Source of the DNA: Alphaproteobacteria bacterium
Lineage (GTDB): Bacteria; Pseudomonadota; Alphaproteobacteria; JAEUKQ01; JAIBAD01
Assembly: GCA_019695395.1 (NCBI GenBank)
Contig: JAIBAD010000008.1
Span: forward strand, 1-51,235
Length of the DNA stretch: 51,235 bases
Direction: 5' to 3'
The notes below the pieces were generated by a model. The model worked only from the letters and a program-made list of their open reading frames with translations, did not search any database and had not been told where the DNA came from. The position numbers and the translations under genes were made by a program. Below, piece by piece: positions 36,376 to 46,298 of the stretch. Numbering within the stretch: the stretch's first letter is position 1; each line of letters starts with the position of its first letter.

Positions 36376-37022
36376 AGCTTTACGGTTATTTTCGTTCATC
36401 TGCCGCATTTCGTGTCAGAATTGCGTTAAATATTAAAGAGCTTAATTATAATCATCTTCCTATCCATTTAACACGCCATGGGGGGGAGCAAAGACAGGAA
36501 AGTTTTTTAACTATTAATCCATCGGGACTCGTTCCTGTTTTAGAAGATAATGATAATTTTTTAAGTCAATCTTTAGCAATTATTGAATATCTTGAAGAAT
36601 TATACCCAAAACCGTCTTTACTTCCTGGTACACCTATTGGTCGGGCACAAATAAGATCTATAGCCATGGCAATTGCTTGTGATATTCATCCCTTAAATAA
36701 TTTACGTGTTCTAAAATATTTAGAACACGATATGGGGCATGATAAAACTAAAATTATGCAAGGATGGTATCAACATTGGCTCCAAATAGGTTTTAACGCA
36801 TTAGAAAAAACCCTGAAGCAAACAAGAAAAGATAGCACTTTTTGTTTTGGTCACAAACCAACCCTTGCAGATGTGGCGTTAATTCCCCAAATGTATAATG
36901 CACGACGTTTTAATTTTGTCCTAGATGCTTTTCCAACCCTTGTATCTATTGAAAAAGCATGTCTTATGCTGCCTTCTTTTCAAAAGGCTTTACCAGAAAA
37001 TCAACCGGATTACGACCAATAG
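36372..37022 (+). CDS. maiA: Maleylacetoacetate isomerase (zeta-class GST)
   Basis: 216 aa. N-terminal thioredoxin-like fold with YFRSSAAFRVRIALNIK, the SSxxxRVRIAL signature of zeta-class GSTs, then NPSGLVPVLED and QSLAIIEYLEE. It isomerises 4-maleylacetoacetate to fumarylacetoacetate using glutathione. It is coupled to phhA, although in the pathway several steps (transaminase, HppD, HmgA) lie between them and are not in the window. Confidence 0.93.
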   Translation: MKLYGYFRSSAAFRVRIALNIKELNYNHLPIHLTRHGGEQRQESFLTINPSGLVPVLEDNDNFLSQSLAIIEYLEELYPKPSLLPGTPIGRAQIRSIAMAIACDIHPLNNLRVLKYLEHDMGHDKTKIMQGWYQHWLQIGFNALEKTLKQTRKDSTFCFGHKPTLADVALIPQMYNARRFNFVLDAFPTLVSIEKACLMLPSFQKALPENQPDYDQ

Positions 37023-37034
37023 CCAAATAAAAGT

Positions 37035-38264
37035 TTAAAGCTTTCTGGTTTCTTTTCGCATTAATTCTAAAAGAGATGGGGTGGGATAACCATCAGCTGG
37101 TATTTGTTTATTATATTGGAAATTTCTAATAGCATCTCTGGTTGCTGGCCCAACTCTACCATCAGGGGTACCAAGATTATATCCCATTGTATTAAATAAA
37201 TTTTGGATTTCAATGATCTCTGCCGTGGTCATGGGTTGATCATCAACATTCGTATTTATGATACCTTGTTTACCTGCGATATAATCAGATAATATGCCTG
37301 CTGCTAAAGCATAATTAATTGATCTATTCCATTTTAATAAAATTTGATAATTAGGATATAAAAGAAATATAGGACCTTTATGCCCCATCGGTAAAGCTAT
37401 TGAAACAGGGGTAGTGGGGTCTGGTACAGTATGTTTAGGATCCATAAATTTTATACCTTGGGATAACCAAAAAGATAAAGGCATGGTTTTAGAAGGCTCT
37501 GCAAGATGCCAGGGAAAATTATTTGGTACAGTAATTTGGACACCCCAAGGAAAAGAATTATTCCATCCCGCATTTTTTAAATAATTTGCAGCTGAAGCTA
37601 ATGCGTCTGCCACACTGGTAAACAAATCACGTTTTCCATCCCCATCAAAATCAACGGCAAGAGTTAAATAATCATGCGGCATAAATTGTACTTGGCCTAA
37701 GGCACCTGCCCACGATCCATACATTTTATTTAAAGGAATTATATTTTGTTCGATAAGTGTTAAAGCATCAAGCAATTGATTTTCAAAAAAATCCTTTCTT
37801 GTAGAACTATATGCAAGGGTTGCCAAAGAACGTACAATTGATAATTTCCCTGTATTGGACCCAAAATTGCTTTCCAATCCCCACAAAGCAATTAAATATT
37901 GGGATGGTACTTGATATACTTCACTAATTTTATTTAATAAAGCACTATATTGGTTTTTATAATGCAATCCTTGGGTAATACGATTATGCGTGACCATTTG
38001 ATCAAGATAATTATTAAAAGTTTTAACAAATTCTGGTTGATTAGTATCTTGTTCTAAAATAGATGGGTCAGGTTTTATTTGACCAAGTGCAAGATTAAAG
38101 GTTTTATCTGATATACCGTGCGCTGATGCTTTTTGGTAAAATTGATTGCGCCAAGTTTCAAAATCAGAATTGATCGTTTGACTTGTTGCATAGTACACTG
38201 TATTGAAAAACAGTGTAACGATTGAAAATACAAAAAAACTTTTACGTAAACTGGCTGATATCAT
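37035..38264 (-). CDS. Lytic murein transglycosylase (MltB family) with peptidoglycan-binding domain
   Basis: 409 aa. Signal peptide or anchor in the first ~28 residues (no lipobox). Catalytic Glu131 in YLIALWGLESNFGSNTGK; GALGQVQFMPHDYL and VDFDGDGKRDL are further MltB blocks. Residues ~350-405 form a PG_binding_1 domain (IQNLFNTMGYNLGTPDGRVG). Cleaves the glycan strand of murein in the periplasm. Convergent with maiA (12 bp), divergent from the MlrC gene. Confidence 0.94.
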   Translation of the reverse strand: MISASLRKSFFVFSIVTLFFNTVYYATSQTINSDFETWRNQFYQKASAHGISDKTFNLALGQIKPDPSILEQDTNQPEFVKTFNNYLDQMVTHNRITQGLHYKNQYSALLNKISEVYQVPSQYLIALWGLESNFGSNTGKLSIVRSLATLAYSSTRKDFFENQLLDALTLIEQNIIPLNKMYGSWAGALGQVQFMPHDYLTLAVDFDGDGKRDLFTSVADALASAANYLKNAGWNNSFPWGVQITVPNNFPWHLAEPSKTMPLSFWLSQGIKFMDPKHTVPDPTTPVSIALPMGHKGPIFLLYPNYQILLKWNRSINYALAAGILSDYIAGKQGIINTNVDDQPMTTAEIIEIQNLFNTMGYNLGTPDGRVGPATRDAIRNFQYNKQIPADGYPTPSLLELMRKETRKL

Positions 38265-38366
38265 TTTTATTTCGCCTTAAAAACTATTTTATTAGTTTAT
38301 TAAATTCTATTCTTTTACTATATTAGAAGACAAGACAACAGTAAACCCTTTGTACATTGAAAACAA

Positions 38367-39854
38367 ATGCGTATAGCTTTTGCTGGATTCCAGCATGAAA
38401 CCAATACTTTTGCCCCAACAAAAACTGTATATCAAGAATTTGTTGATGCAGATGGTTGGCCTGCTTTAACTATTGGGCAAAATTTATTCAAGGTTATTGA
38501 AAATATTAATCTTCCGGTTACAGGATTTGTAGATAAAGCTCAAAAATTAGGATATGAATTGGTCCCATTATTATGGTGTTCTGCAACGCCGCGTTCTTAT
38601 GTTGAAGATATGGCTTATGAAAAAATTGTTTCACAAATAATTGATTTACTTTTAAAAGCAGGGCCAATTGATGGTCTTTATCTTGATCTACATGGGGCCA
38701 TGGTAAGTGAAAGTTTTGATGATGGAGAAGGTGAATTATTAAAACGTATTCGCCAAAAAATTGGACCAAATTTACCCATTGTAATAAGCCTTGATCTTCA
38801 TGCAAATGTAACTGAAGCAATGGTTCATTATGCTAATTTTATAACAATTTTTCGAACTTACCCTCATATTGATATGGCTAAAACGGGGGAGAGAGCTGCA
38901 GAATTATTTGATAAATTAAATAGATGGAAGGCAAAGGCGTACCGCCAATTACCTTTTCTTATTCCATTGACCTCTCAATGTACAATGATAGAGCCAGCAA
39001 AAACTATTTACAATCATATCGAAGCTTTTGAATTAAATAATTCTTGTCATATAGATTTTGCTATGGGATTTCCACCAGCAGATATTAAAGATTGTGGGCC
39101 GTCACTTGTGTGTTATGCAGAAAATGCTGAAAAGGCCAATGAATTCATTGGCCAAGTTGAGAAAATTATTTTAAGCAAAGAAAATGAATTTGCTCAACAT
39201 CTTTATTCACCTGAAGATGCTGTAAAAAAGGCCATGGAATTATCAACAGAAAGTACAAAACCTATTATTTTGGCTGATACGCAGGATAATCCAGGGGCTG
39301 GTACAGATTCAAATACAACGGGCATTTTAAACGCTTTAATTAAAGCAGGGGTTAAGCAAGCAGTGGTGGCTATGATTAATGATCCTGATACAGCTCTAGA
39401 AGCACACAAAATTGGCAAAGGGGGCTCATTAACCCTTGGTCTTGGGGGCAATAAAATGACCCCTGATCATAATCCACCTTTATATAATACATTTAAAGTT
39501 AAAGAATTAGGCGACGGTAACTTTATGGCAACAGGCCCTTTTTATAAAGGATCCGCCATGAAATTAGGTCCTATGGCACTTTTAGAAATCAATGGCGTTG
39601 ACATTATTGTATCAAGTCGTAAACAACAAGCAGCTGATCAATCGATGTTTTACCATATGGGAATTGATCCTCGTCAACAAAAAATACTTGTCCTTAAAAG
39701 TTCTGTTCATTTTAGAGCAGATTTTCAATCAATAGCATCGCATATTTTAATTGTTATAGCACCAGGTGAAAATCCAGCCGATCATTTAAAACTACCTTAT
39801 AAAAAACTTCGTCCTGGGATACGTCTTATGCCCATGGGTCCAGTTTTTAATTAA
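38367..39854 (+). CDS. M81 family metallopeptidase (MlrC-like)
   Basis: 495 aa, typical length. Starts MRIAFAGFQHETNTFAP, the family hallmark, with metal-ligand candidates in GFQHETN, DLHGAMVSE and SLDLHANVT. The C-terminal MlrC domain contains ILADTQDNPGAGTDSNTTG. MlrC was named for degradation of linearised microcystin, but most homologues have unknown natural peptide or amide substrates. Cytoplasmic. Single gene, with an AT-rich hairpin overlapping its stop. Confidence 0.9.
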   Translation: MRIAFAGFQHETNTFAPTKTVYQEFVDADGWPALTIGQNLFKVIENINLPVTGFVDKAQKLGYELVPLLWCSATPRSYVEDMAYEKIVSQIIDLLLKAGPIDGLYLDLHGAMVSESFDDGEGELLKRIRQKIGPNLPIVISLDLHANVTEAMVHYANFITIFRTYPHIDMAKTGERAAELFDKLNRWKAKAYRQLPFLIPLTSQCTMIEPAKTIYNHIEAFELNNSCHIDFAMGFPPADIKDCGPSLVCYAENAEKANEFIGQVEKIILSKENEFAQHLYSPEDAVKKAMELSTESTKPIILADTQDNPGAGTDSNTTGILNALIKAGVKQAVVAMINDPDTALEAHKIGKGGSLTLGLGGNKMTPDHNPPLYNTFKVKELGDGNFMATGPFYKGSAMKLGPMALLEINGVDIIVSSRKQQAADQSMFYHMGIDPRQQKILVLKSSVHFRADFQSIASHILIVIAPGENPADHLKLPYKKLRPGIRLMPMGPVFN

Positions 39855-39882
39855 AAAGATAATAAATAATATTTTATCTTTT
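39854..39882. terminator. AT-rich bidirectional hairpin overlapping two stop codons
   Basis: AAAAGATAA (39854-39862) pairs with TTATCTTTT (39874-39882), 11-nt loop. It overlaps the last base of the MlrC gene and the stop of the convergent phaC gene. Only one GC pair, so strength is doubtful. Confidence 0.4.
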
Positions 39883-41682
39883 CACATAACTGCCAGGAGC
39901 GGGTTCAATAATTTGTATGTTTTTATTTTTTGTTGGACTGGCTTCAAGTTTACCACTAAATTTTTTTGCCCAATTAGCCCAATGGGGCCACCATGATCCT
40001 GGTGTCGATTGCGCTGTTTTTAACCATTGATCTGCTGTGGGGCAAAGTTTATTGGTCCAATATTCATATTTATTGGCATTGGGTGGATTAATAACACCTG
40101 CAATATGACCTGATGCTGCCAAAACAAATTCAATAGACCCGTTATAAAGCTTGGTTGCTTTGAAGGTTGATTGCCATGGGGCAATGTGATCTTCTTTAGT
40201 TGACAAGATGAATGTGGGTGTTTCAATTTTTCTAAGATCAATAGGTACATTATCAAGGGTTATACCGTTGGGTTGTGCAAGGAGATTTTGTAAATACATC
40301 TTTCTTAAATAAAAACTATGCATAGCAGCAGGAAGACGTGTTGAATCAGAATTCCAATATAAAAGATCAAATGGAAAAGGATCTTTACCTAAAAGATAAT
40401 TATTAACAACAAAAGACCAGATTAAATCATTGGCACGCAACATATTAAATGTATAGGCCATTTTGTGACCTTCCAGATATCCCTTTTTATTCATCTGTTT
40501 TTCTAAATCTTTGATTTGCTGTTCATCAATGAAAACCCCCAATTCTCCAGGTTCTGAAAAATCGACAAGAGTAGTTAGATATGTCGCAGAAACAATTTTG
40601 GGAAATGATTCTTTGGTATTTTTTTTCTTGGATGAATTTTTATTTTCTAGATAGGCAAGTGTGCAGGCAAGTAAAGTCCCCCCCAAACAATAGCCAATAG
40701 CATTAATATTTTTTTCATCGGTAATTTTTTCAATAATATTTAATGCTGTTAATGGACCTTCGAGCATATAATTTTCAAAATTTTTATTGGCTAGTTTTTT
40801 ATCTGGATTATTCCAAGAAATCATAAAAACAGTAAAACCTTGAGATACAAGCCAGCGAACAAAAGAATTTTTTTCTTGAAGATCAAGAATATAATATTTA
40901 TTAATCCAGGGTGGAATAATTAATAAAGGTCTTTGATACACCTGTTTGGTTGAAGGTTGGTATTGAATAAGTTGCATAAGATCATTTTGGTACACAACTG
41001 AACCTGGGGTTAAAGCAATATTTTTACCAAGTTCAAAGGCATTTTTATCCGTCATGCTGATTTGAAGAGAATCATGGCTTTTTTCTAAATCAGATAAAAG
41101 ATTTTGGAACCCTTTAATCAAATTTTGCCCTTTGGTTTCAAGGGTCGTTCGAATAACCTCAGGGTTTGTTAGCGCAAAATTACTTGGGGCAATGGCATCA
41201 ATAAATTGACGCGTGAAAAAATCAATTTGTTGAGCTTTCTTTGGATCAAGACCTTTTGTTTGTTGAACACTGGAATGAATCCATTGAGATAGAATTAGGT
41301 AAGATTGTTTGATAAAATCAAAAATGATACTTTCTTGCCAGGCTTTATCTTTAAATCTTTTATCTGTTGGTATTGGAGTAATAACAGGTTCTATTGCTTG
41401 ATTAATACCTAGCATTTTTTGGGTGGTAGCTTGGTAAAGTTTTGTATAGTTTTGCCATAATTCCAATTGCGCTTGAAAAGCCCCGGTTGGATTCTGCATC
41501 ATTTTAGTGCTAAGATCAAAAAAAGCTTCAATCATCTTGGACGAATAGGGAAATTCTATTTGTTGTTGGGGTTTTTGCTGTAAAAAGGTACTTAAAAGGC
41601 TATGGGCTTTTTCTGTAAAATCAGCTATTATTTTTGAGAAAATTATGGGATCAAAATTTTGATTATTATTAGAAGCTTGCAT
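39874..41682 (-). CDS. phaC: Class I poly(R)-hydroxyalkanoate synthase
   Basis: 602 aa. Lipase-like box GYCLGG with nucleophilic Cys about 332, Asp in STKEDHIAPW (~498) and His in AASGHIAGV (~527) form the expected Cys-Asp-His triad. LLIIPPWINKYYILDL and VFMISWNNPD are conserved synthase blocks. It polymerises hydroxyacyl-CoA to PHA granules. Size fits class I enzymes that need no PhaE or PhaR subunit. phaA, phaB and phasin genes are not adjacent. Confidence 0.96.
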   Translation of the reverse strand: MQASNNNQNFDPIIFSKIIADFTEKAHSLLSTFLQQKPQQQIEFPYSSKMIEAFFDLSTKMMQNPTGAFQAQLELWQNYTKLYQATTQKMLGINQAIEPVITPIPTDKRFKDKAWQESIIFDFIKQSYLILSQWIHSSVQQTKGLDPKKAQQIDFFTRQFIDAIAPSNFALTNPEVIRTTLETKGQNLIKGFQNLLSDLEKSHDSLQISMTDKNAFELGKNIALTPGSVVYQNDLMQLIQYQPSTKQVYQRPLLIIPPWINKYYILDLQEKNSFVRWLVSQGFTVFMISWNNPDKKLANKNFENYMLEGPLTALNIIEKITDEKNINAIGYCLGGTLLACTLAYLENKNSSKKKNTKESFPKIVSATYLTTLVDFSEPGELGVFIDEQQIKDLEKQMNKKGYLEGHKMAYTFNMLRANDLIWSFVVNNYLLGKDPFPFDLLYWNSDSTRLPAAMHSFYLRKMYLQNLLAQPNGITLDNVPIDLRKIETPTFILSTKEDHIAPWQSTFKATKLYNGSIEFVLAASGHIAGVINPPNANKYEYWTNKLCPTADQWLKTAQSTPGSWWPHWANWAKKFSGKLEASPTKNKNIQIIEPAPGSYVKR

Positions 41683-41870
41683 TCATAATTCCTGTTATTA
41701 TAGAGTGTTTATACTTTTGTACATTATAATGTATAAAGTAAAGATAACCTTAGCAATTTAGCTTTTATATTTACTATATTCAATATTTTAAACAAGAAAG
41801 AATTGATTGAAAATATGATTGGAAAGCTAAATTATATGAAAAGCCTGATAAGATAAAGGTTTGTTTTAAA

Positions 41871-42650
41871 TTGAATATTTATATTAAATTTCTTTGCTTA
41901 TTATCTATATTATTATGTCTTTTATTAAATGCTTGTTCGCTACCTGAATGGTTGGGTGGTACAGCGGAACCGGCTGAAGAAAAACTACCTGATCCCAAAC
42001 CTGGCGAATTTCCAAATTTATCAAAGGTACCCTTAAAAGGTCCTAGGATCCCAAGCAAAGAACAAAGGGCAAAATTGGAAAAGGGACTTGTTTCTGATAG
42101 ATCTAACGCACGTTATGTACCCAATACATCAAGATCAATTAATGCGCCATCTAATACCATTAACGATGATAGTGTGCCTTTAGCAGCTCCTGTTGAAAAA
42201 GTATCGGTAGAAAAAGTTCAACCTCAGACACCAACCCAAACTACAGCGCCAGTATCTACGTCATCGTCACCTTCTGCAACACCACAAACACCCCAACCGC
42301 AACTACCTGGACCATCTTTAGAACAAATAGGTGTGATTTATTTTACGGATAATTCAACAAAATTGTCTAAAGAAGCTAATTCACTATTAAATAAACTTGC
42401 AACTCAGTATAAAAATAATACCTCTAAAATTAGGGTGGTTGGATATGCTGGTACTACCAAAGCAAATGTAACCCAAAGTGAAATAGCAAATAATAAAATT
42501 GCTTTGGAAAGAGCACAAAGTGTTATTAATCAATTTATTAAACTTGGGATAGCTGCAGAACGAATGGAATCAGAAGCGGTAAATATTAAAACAAATAAAA
42601 ATACAGAATCTGCTGGACGAAAAGCCGAGATTTTCTTGAAGATCAATTAA
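41871..42650 (+). CDS. OmpA-family lipoprotein
   Basis: 259 aa from TTG 41871 (no in-frame ATG upstream; AAAGG at 41855-41859). Lipobox LLNAC with Cys22 as anchor. A Pro/Ser/Thr-rich linker (~60-145) is followed by an OmpA-like domain (IGVIYFTDNSTKLSKEAN, IRVVGYAGTT, ALERAQSVINQFIKLGI, GRKAEIFLK). Such domains bind peptidoglycan non-covalently; here the canonical Asp/Arg ligand pair is only partly recognisable. Probably an outer membrane-peptidoglycan tether. Upstream of glpX by 16 bp. Confidence 0.82.
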   Translation: MNIYIKFLCLLSILLCLLLNACSLPEWLGGTAEPAEEKLPDPKPGEFPNLSKVPLKGPRIPSKEQRAKLEKGLVSDRSNARYVPNTSRSINAPSNTINDDSVPLAAPVEKVSVEKVQPQTPTQTTAPVSTSSSPSATPQTPQPQLPGPSLEQIGVIYFTDNSTKLSKEANSLLNKLATQYKNNTSKIRVVGYAGTTKANVTQSEIANNKIALERAQSVINQFIKLGIAAERMESEAVNIKTNKNTESAGRKAEIFLKIN

Positions 42651-42666
42651 TCAATTAGGATTTTTT

Positions 42667-43632
42667 ATGGTAACTATGGATCGGAATTTAGCCTTAGAAG
42701 CAGTTAGGGTTACAGAAGCTGCAGCTCTAGCAGCTTCTAAATTAATGGGACGTGGAGATGAAAAAGAAGCAGACCAAGTTGCAGTTAATGCGATGAGGCA
42801 TGCTTTAAATAATCTTGCCATTACAGGTGTTGTTGTAATTGGGGAAGGGGAAAGAGACGAGGCCCCCATGCTTTATATAGGTGAAAAAGTGGGGGCGGGT
42901 GGCCCCCTTATTGATATTGCTCTTGACCCTTTGGAAGGTACAACAATTACAGCAAAAGGTGGAAGTAATGCTTTATCTGTTATTGCTATGTCGGAACAAG
43001 GAGGATTTTTAAATGCTCCAGACGTTTATATGGATAAAATTGCTGTAGGCATTGATCTTAAAGAAGGTGTGATTGATTTGGATGCGTCTCCGAAAGAGAA
43101 TTTAAAAAACTTTGCAAAAATTAAAAATATTGATGTCAGTGATATTGTGGTGTGTGTGTTGGATAGACCACGTCATGAAGAATTAATTGCAAAAATACGT
43201 GAAGCGGGTGCCCGTATTAGTATGATTAGTGATGGTGATGTTAGTGCAGTTATTGCAACAGCACGGCCAGAAAGTGGTGTTGATATTTATATGGGAATTG
43301 GTGGTGCGCCTGAAGGTGTGCTAGCTGCAGCTGCATTAAGATGCTTGGGCGGATTTATGCAGGGACGTTTGGTATTTCGTCATGATGATGAACGCGAACG
43401 GGCAAAAAAAATGGGAATTAGTGATTTTAATTATAAGTATTTGTTAAATGACTTGGCAAAAGGGGATGTTATGTTTGCAGCAACAGGTGTAACAGATGGC
43501 ACAATGCTTCGAGGGGTTAGACGCTACCGGGAAGGGGGGCAGACCCATTCTGTTATTATGCGCTCTAAAACAGGTACGGTTCGTTATATTGAATCTTATC
43601 ATGATTTTACTAGAAAAGTGCCAGCAATTTAA
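42667..43632 (+). CDS. glpX: Class II fructose-1,6-bisphosphatase
   Basis: 321 aa. GlpX motifs: [13 protein letters not shown] (58-69) and metal-binding DPLEGTT (87-93), plus [11 protein letters not shown] and [14 protein letters not shown]. Dephosphorylates fructose-1,6-bisphosphate in gluconeogenesis. ATG at 42667. prfA begins 25 bp after the stop. Confidence 0.96.
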   Translation: MVTMDRNLALEAVRVTEAAALAASKLMGRGDEKEADQVAVNAMRHALNNLAITGVVVIGEGERDEAPMLYIGEKVGAGGPLIDIALDPLEGTTITAKGGSNALSVIAMSEQGGFLNAPDVYMDKIAVGIDLKEGVIDLDASPKENLKNFAKIKNIDVSDIVVCVLDRPRHEELIAKIREAGARISMISDGDVSAVIATARPESGVDIYMGIGGAPEGVLAAAALRCLGGFMQGRLVFRHDDERERAKKMGISDFNYKYLLNDLAKGDVMFAATGVTDGTMLRGVRRYREGGQTHSVIMRSKTGTVRYIESYHDFTRKVPAI

Positions 43633-43657
43633 TAAAAATAATAACGAGTATAGACCC

Positions 43658-44725
43658 GTGTCTTTTGAAGATAAATTTAAGCAAACTTTAAAACGTTATG
43701 ATGAAGTAGCAGCTTTGTTAGCTAGTACAACGCAGCCTAATCCCCAAGAATTTGCAAAGCTTTCACGTGAATATTCGGAATTAACACCCCTTGTTGATGC
43801 GATTAAAATTTGGGATAAAACACGCCGTGAGATTGATGATCTGGAACAGATGCAAAAAGATCCCGATATGCGTTCTTTGGTAGAGGAAGAATTATTGGTA
43901 TTAAAACGTAAATTGCCAGAATTTTACCGTCATATTATGCTTTTATTACTTCCCAAAGACGAAGCAGATGAACGCAATGTTATTTTAGAAGTAAGAGCAG
44001 GAACTGGTGGGGATGAGGCTGCTCTTTTTGCCTCAGATCTTTTTAAAATGTATTTAAGATATGCCGATATTCGTGGATGGAAACACGAAATTTTAAGCAT
44101 TACAGAAACAGGAATTGGTGGATATAAAGAAGCAAGTGCTTCTATCACGGGACGCAGTGTATTTGCAAGATTAAAATATGAATCGGGCGTTCATAGGGTT
44201 CAACGAGTTCCTGCAACCGAAGGAAGCGGTCGTGTCCATACATCGGCAGCAACAGTAGCAATTTTACCAGAAGCAGAAGAAATTGATATCCAAATTCAAG
44301 ACAAAGATTTACGTATAGAGGTCTTTCGTGCAAGTGGTCCTGGGGGACAATCAGTTAATACAACAGACAGTGCCGTGCGTATTACGCACCTTCCAACAGG
44401 GCTAGTGGTTCAACAGCAAGATGAAAAATCACAGCATAAAAATAAAGCCAAAGCTATGAAAGTTTTGCGGGCAAGACTTTATGCACGGGAAAGAGAAATT
44501 CAAGATCAAGAACGTTCTGCTAATCGAAAAAATCAGGTTGGGTCTGGGGATCGCTCGGAAAGAATTAGAACATATAATTTTCCACAAGGACGTGTAACAG
44601 AGCATAGAATAGGTTTAACAATTTATAAAATTGAAAAAGTTCTAGCTGGTGAAGCCTTGGACGAAATTGTTGAAGCATTAATAACAGATGATCAAGCAAC
44701 CCAATTAGCAGAGGTTGCTCAATGA
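43658..44725 (+). CDS. prfA: Peptide chain release factor 1
   Basis: 355 aa from GTG 43658, which gives the normal RF1 start ([20 protein letters not shown]) and length; the frame is open upstream into glpX, but those residues are not RF1-like. PAT anticodon-recognition motif (RVPATEGSG, ~185) and the peptidyl-hydrolysing GGQ ([13 protein letters not shown], ~229). Reads UAA and UAG stop codons. Stop overlaps the prmC start (ATGA). Confidence 0.96.
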   Translation: MSFEDKFKQTLKRYDEVAALLASTTQPNPQEFAKLSREYSELTPLVDAIKIWDKTRREIDDLEQMQKDPDMRSLVEEELLVLKRKLPEFYRHIMLLLLPKDEADERNVILEVRAGTGGDEAALFASDLFKMYLRYADIRGWKHEILSITETGIGGYKEASASITGRSVFARLKYESGVHRVQRVPATEGSGRVHTSAATVAILPEAEEIDIQIQDKDLRIEVFRASGPGGQSVNTTDSAVRITHLPTGLVVQQQDEKSQHKNKAKAMKVLRARLYAREREIQDQERSANRKNQVGSGDRSERIRTYNFPQGRVTEHRIGLTIYKIEKVLAGEALDEIVEALITDDQATQLAEVAQ

Positions 44726-45570
44726 CGACACTTCACGAGTCACTCCAGGAAATAACAACTATTTTAGCCAAAGCAAAAATAGAACTTCCCAAGTTGGAAG
44801 CTCGATTGATTACACAAAAAATATTAGAATTAAATTTGGCTGATATGATTTCGGTTGGTTCATTTAATATAGAAGATCATAAAAAAATTCTTATAGATCA
44901 ATTGGTCAGAAGACGAATAGATTATGAGCCTTTAGCCTATATTTTAGAAGAAAAAGAATTTTGGAGTTTACCTTTTAAGGTTGACCCCAATGTATTAATT
45001 CCACGGCCTGATAGTGAAACAATCATTTCATCTGTTTTAAATTCGATAGATGATTTAAATTATTCTTATAAAATATTAGATTTAGGTACGGGCAGCGGTT
45101 GTCTTATTTTGTCTTTGCTTAAGGAATTGCCTTGTGCATTAGGTGTTGGTGTTGATTGTTCCAATGATGCATTAAAAATTGCTGCTTTTAATGCGGAACA
45201 AAATTCTTTACAAGATCGTGTAGATTTTATTTTATCAGATTGGGAAAATAATCTTCATGATACTTTTGATTTAATTATTTCTAATCCGCCTTATATTGAA
45301 ACCAATCAAATTAATAATTTACAAACTGAAATCCTGTTATATGAACCAAAAATCGCTTTAGATGGGGGTGCAGATGGATTAAATGCGTATCGTCAGATAT
45401 TATCTGGAATGAAAAAAATATTAAAAAAAGATGGAAAGCTATTTTTTGAAATTGGCAGTCACCAATCAAGAGATGTCGTTAAATTAGCAGCCAATATGGG
45501 ACTTTTACATTGTCAAACGTTTTATGATTTGGCCGGAATAGCACGTTGTTTAGTATTTAAATGGATATAA
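44722..45570 (+). CDS. prmC: Release factor glutamine methyltransferase PrmC/HemK
   Basis: 282 aa. Motif [21 protein letters not shown] (~114-133), catalytic NPPY in IISNPPYIE (~188), and the N-terminal helical domain that contacts RF (EYEPLAYIL-type block present as [15 protein letters not shown]). It methylates the Gln of the GGQ motif in the RF1 coded just upstream, a tidy enzyme-substrate pair in one operon. Confidence 0.96.
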   Translation: MTTLHESLQEITTILAKAKIELPKLEARLITQKILELNLADMISVGSFNIEDHKKILIDQLVRRRIDYEPLAYILEEKEFWSLPFKVDPNVLIPRPDSETIISSVLNSIDDLNYSYKILDLGTGSGCLILSLLKELPCALGVGVDCSNDALKIAAFNAEQNSLQDRVDFILSDWENNLHDTFDLIISNPPYIETNQINNLQTEILLYEPKIALDGGADGLNAYRQILSGMKKILKKDGKLFFEIGSHQSRDVVKLAANMGLLHCQTFYDLAGIARCLVFKWI

Positions 45571-45623
45571 ATAAAAAAAATGCTTGGAAATATTTTTTTT
45601 TCAGTTAATTTAGTATTTAAAAT

Positions 45624-45643
45624 AAAAAGCCTTAGCTTTTTTA
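45624..45643 (+). terminator. Terminator after prmC
   Basis: AAAAAGC (45624-45630), CTTA loop, GCTTTTT plus trailing T residues, about 55 bp after the prmC stop. Confidence 0.6.
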
Positions 45644-45737
45644 TTCATAACCTGTTTTTCTATTGTTTTATTAATAGAGAATTACGGCGTTATTATTAGC
45701 AACAAAATTTATATAAAACTGGGTGGAACTAATAACC

Positions 45738-46250
45738 ATGAGACAAGGTTCTAATTCAAGACGGCAACGTAACCACAATTCACGTAAACCACATCAATCT
45801 CATCAATCATCAAAAAACCAAACTTTTGATAGTAATGCAGGCGATGTTAGGGTTCGAGGAAATGCATATCAGATACTTGAAAAATATTTGTCATTAGCAC
45901 GCGATTCTACATCAACAGGTGATCGTATTACAGCAGAAAATTATCTTCAGCATGCTGAACATTATTATCGGACAATTAATATGTATAATGATCATCATGG
46001 GCAGCAAGATTTCCAAAGAGAAAAATCATATGATGTGGAAACAAATATAGCAGCACCACATAATCAAATGAATGACAATCCACAAAATTCATCTGAAAAC
46101 ATAGTTCAGTATGATAATAATCCATATTCTTCAGAAGATACTAATAATCGATTATCATCTTCGTCGCCCGAACACCCGGTATCAGAAATGGCTGCTATTC
46201 ATAATGAAGATGTAAGAAAGATGCCTCGTCGAAAAAACTTTAAAAGTTAA
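45738..46250 (+). CDS. DUF4167 domain protein
   Basis: 170 aa from ATG 45738 (an in-frame GTG at 45723 is less likely because the family starts MRxG). N-terminal basic low-complexity (RQGSNSRRQRNHNSRK), then GDVRVRGNAYQILEKYLSLA and SGDR-like TGDRITAENYLQHAEHYYR, the DUF4167 core. Remainder is Asn/Ser/Glu-rich and disordered. Possibly an RNA- or DNA-associated cytoplasmic protein, since basic tails suggest nucleic acid binding, but the role is unknown. Position after prmC is common in alphaproteobacteria. Confidence 0.88.
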   Translation: MRQGSNSRRQRNHNSRKPHQSHQSSKNQTFDSNAGDVRVRGNAYQILEKYLSLARDSTSTGDRITAENYLQHAEHYYRTINMYNDHHGQQDFQREKSYDVETNIAAPHNQMNDNPQNSSENIVQYDNNPYSSEDTNNRLSSSSPEHPVSEMAAIHNEDVRKMPRRKNFKS

Positions 46251-46298
46251 ATTTAAAAATTTTATGCTTAAATATTCTAATTTATAAAGACGGTATAA

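Noticed and set aside
43496-43657. Extended N-terminus for prfA overlapping glpX
   Set aside because: The extra 54 residues are glpX in another frame and do not resemble RF1; GTG 43658 gives the standard start and length.
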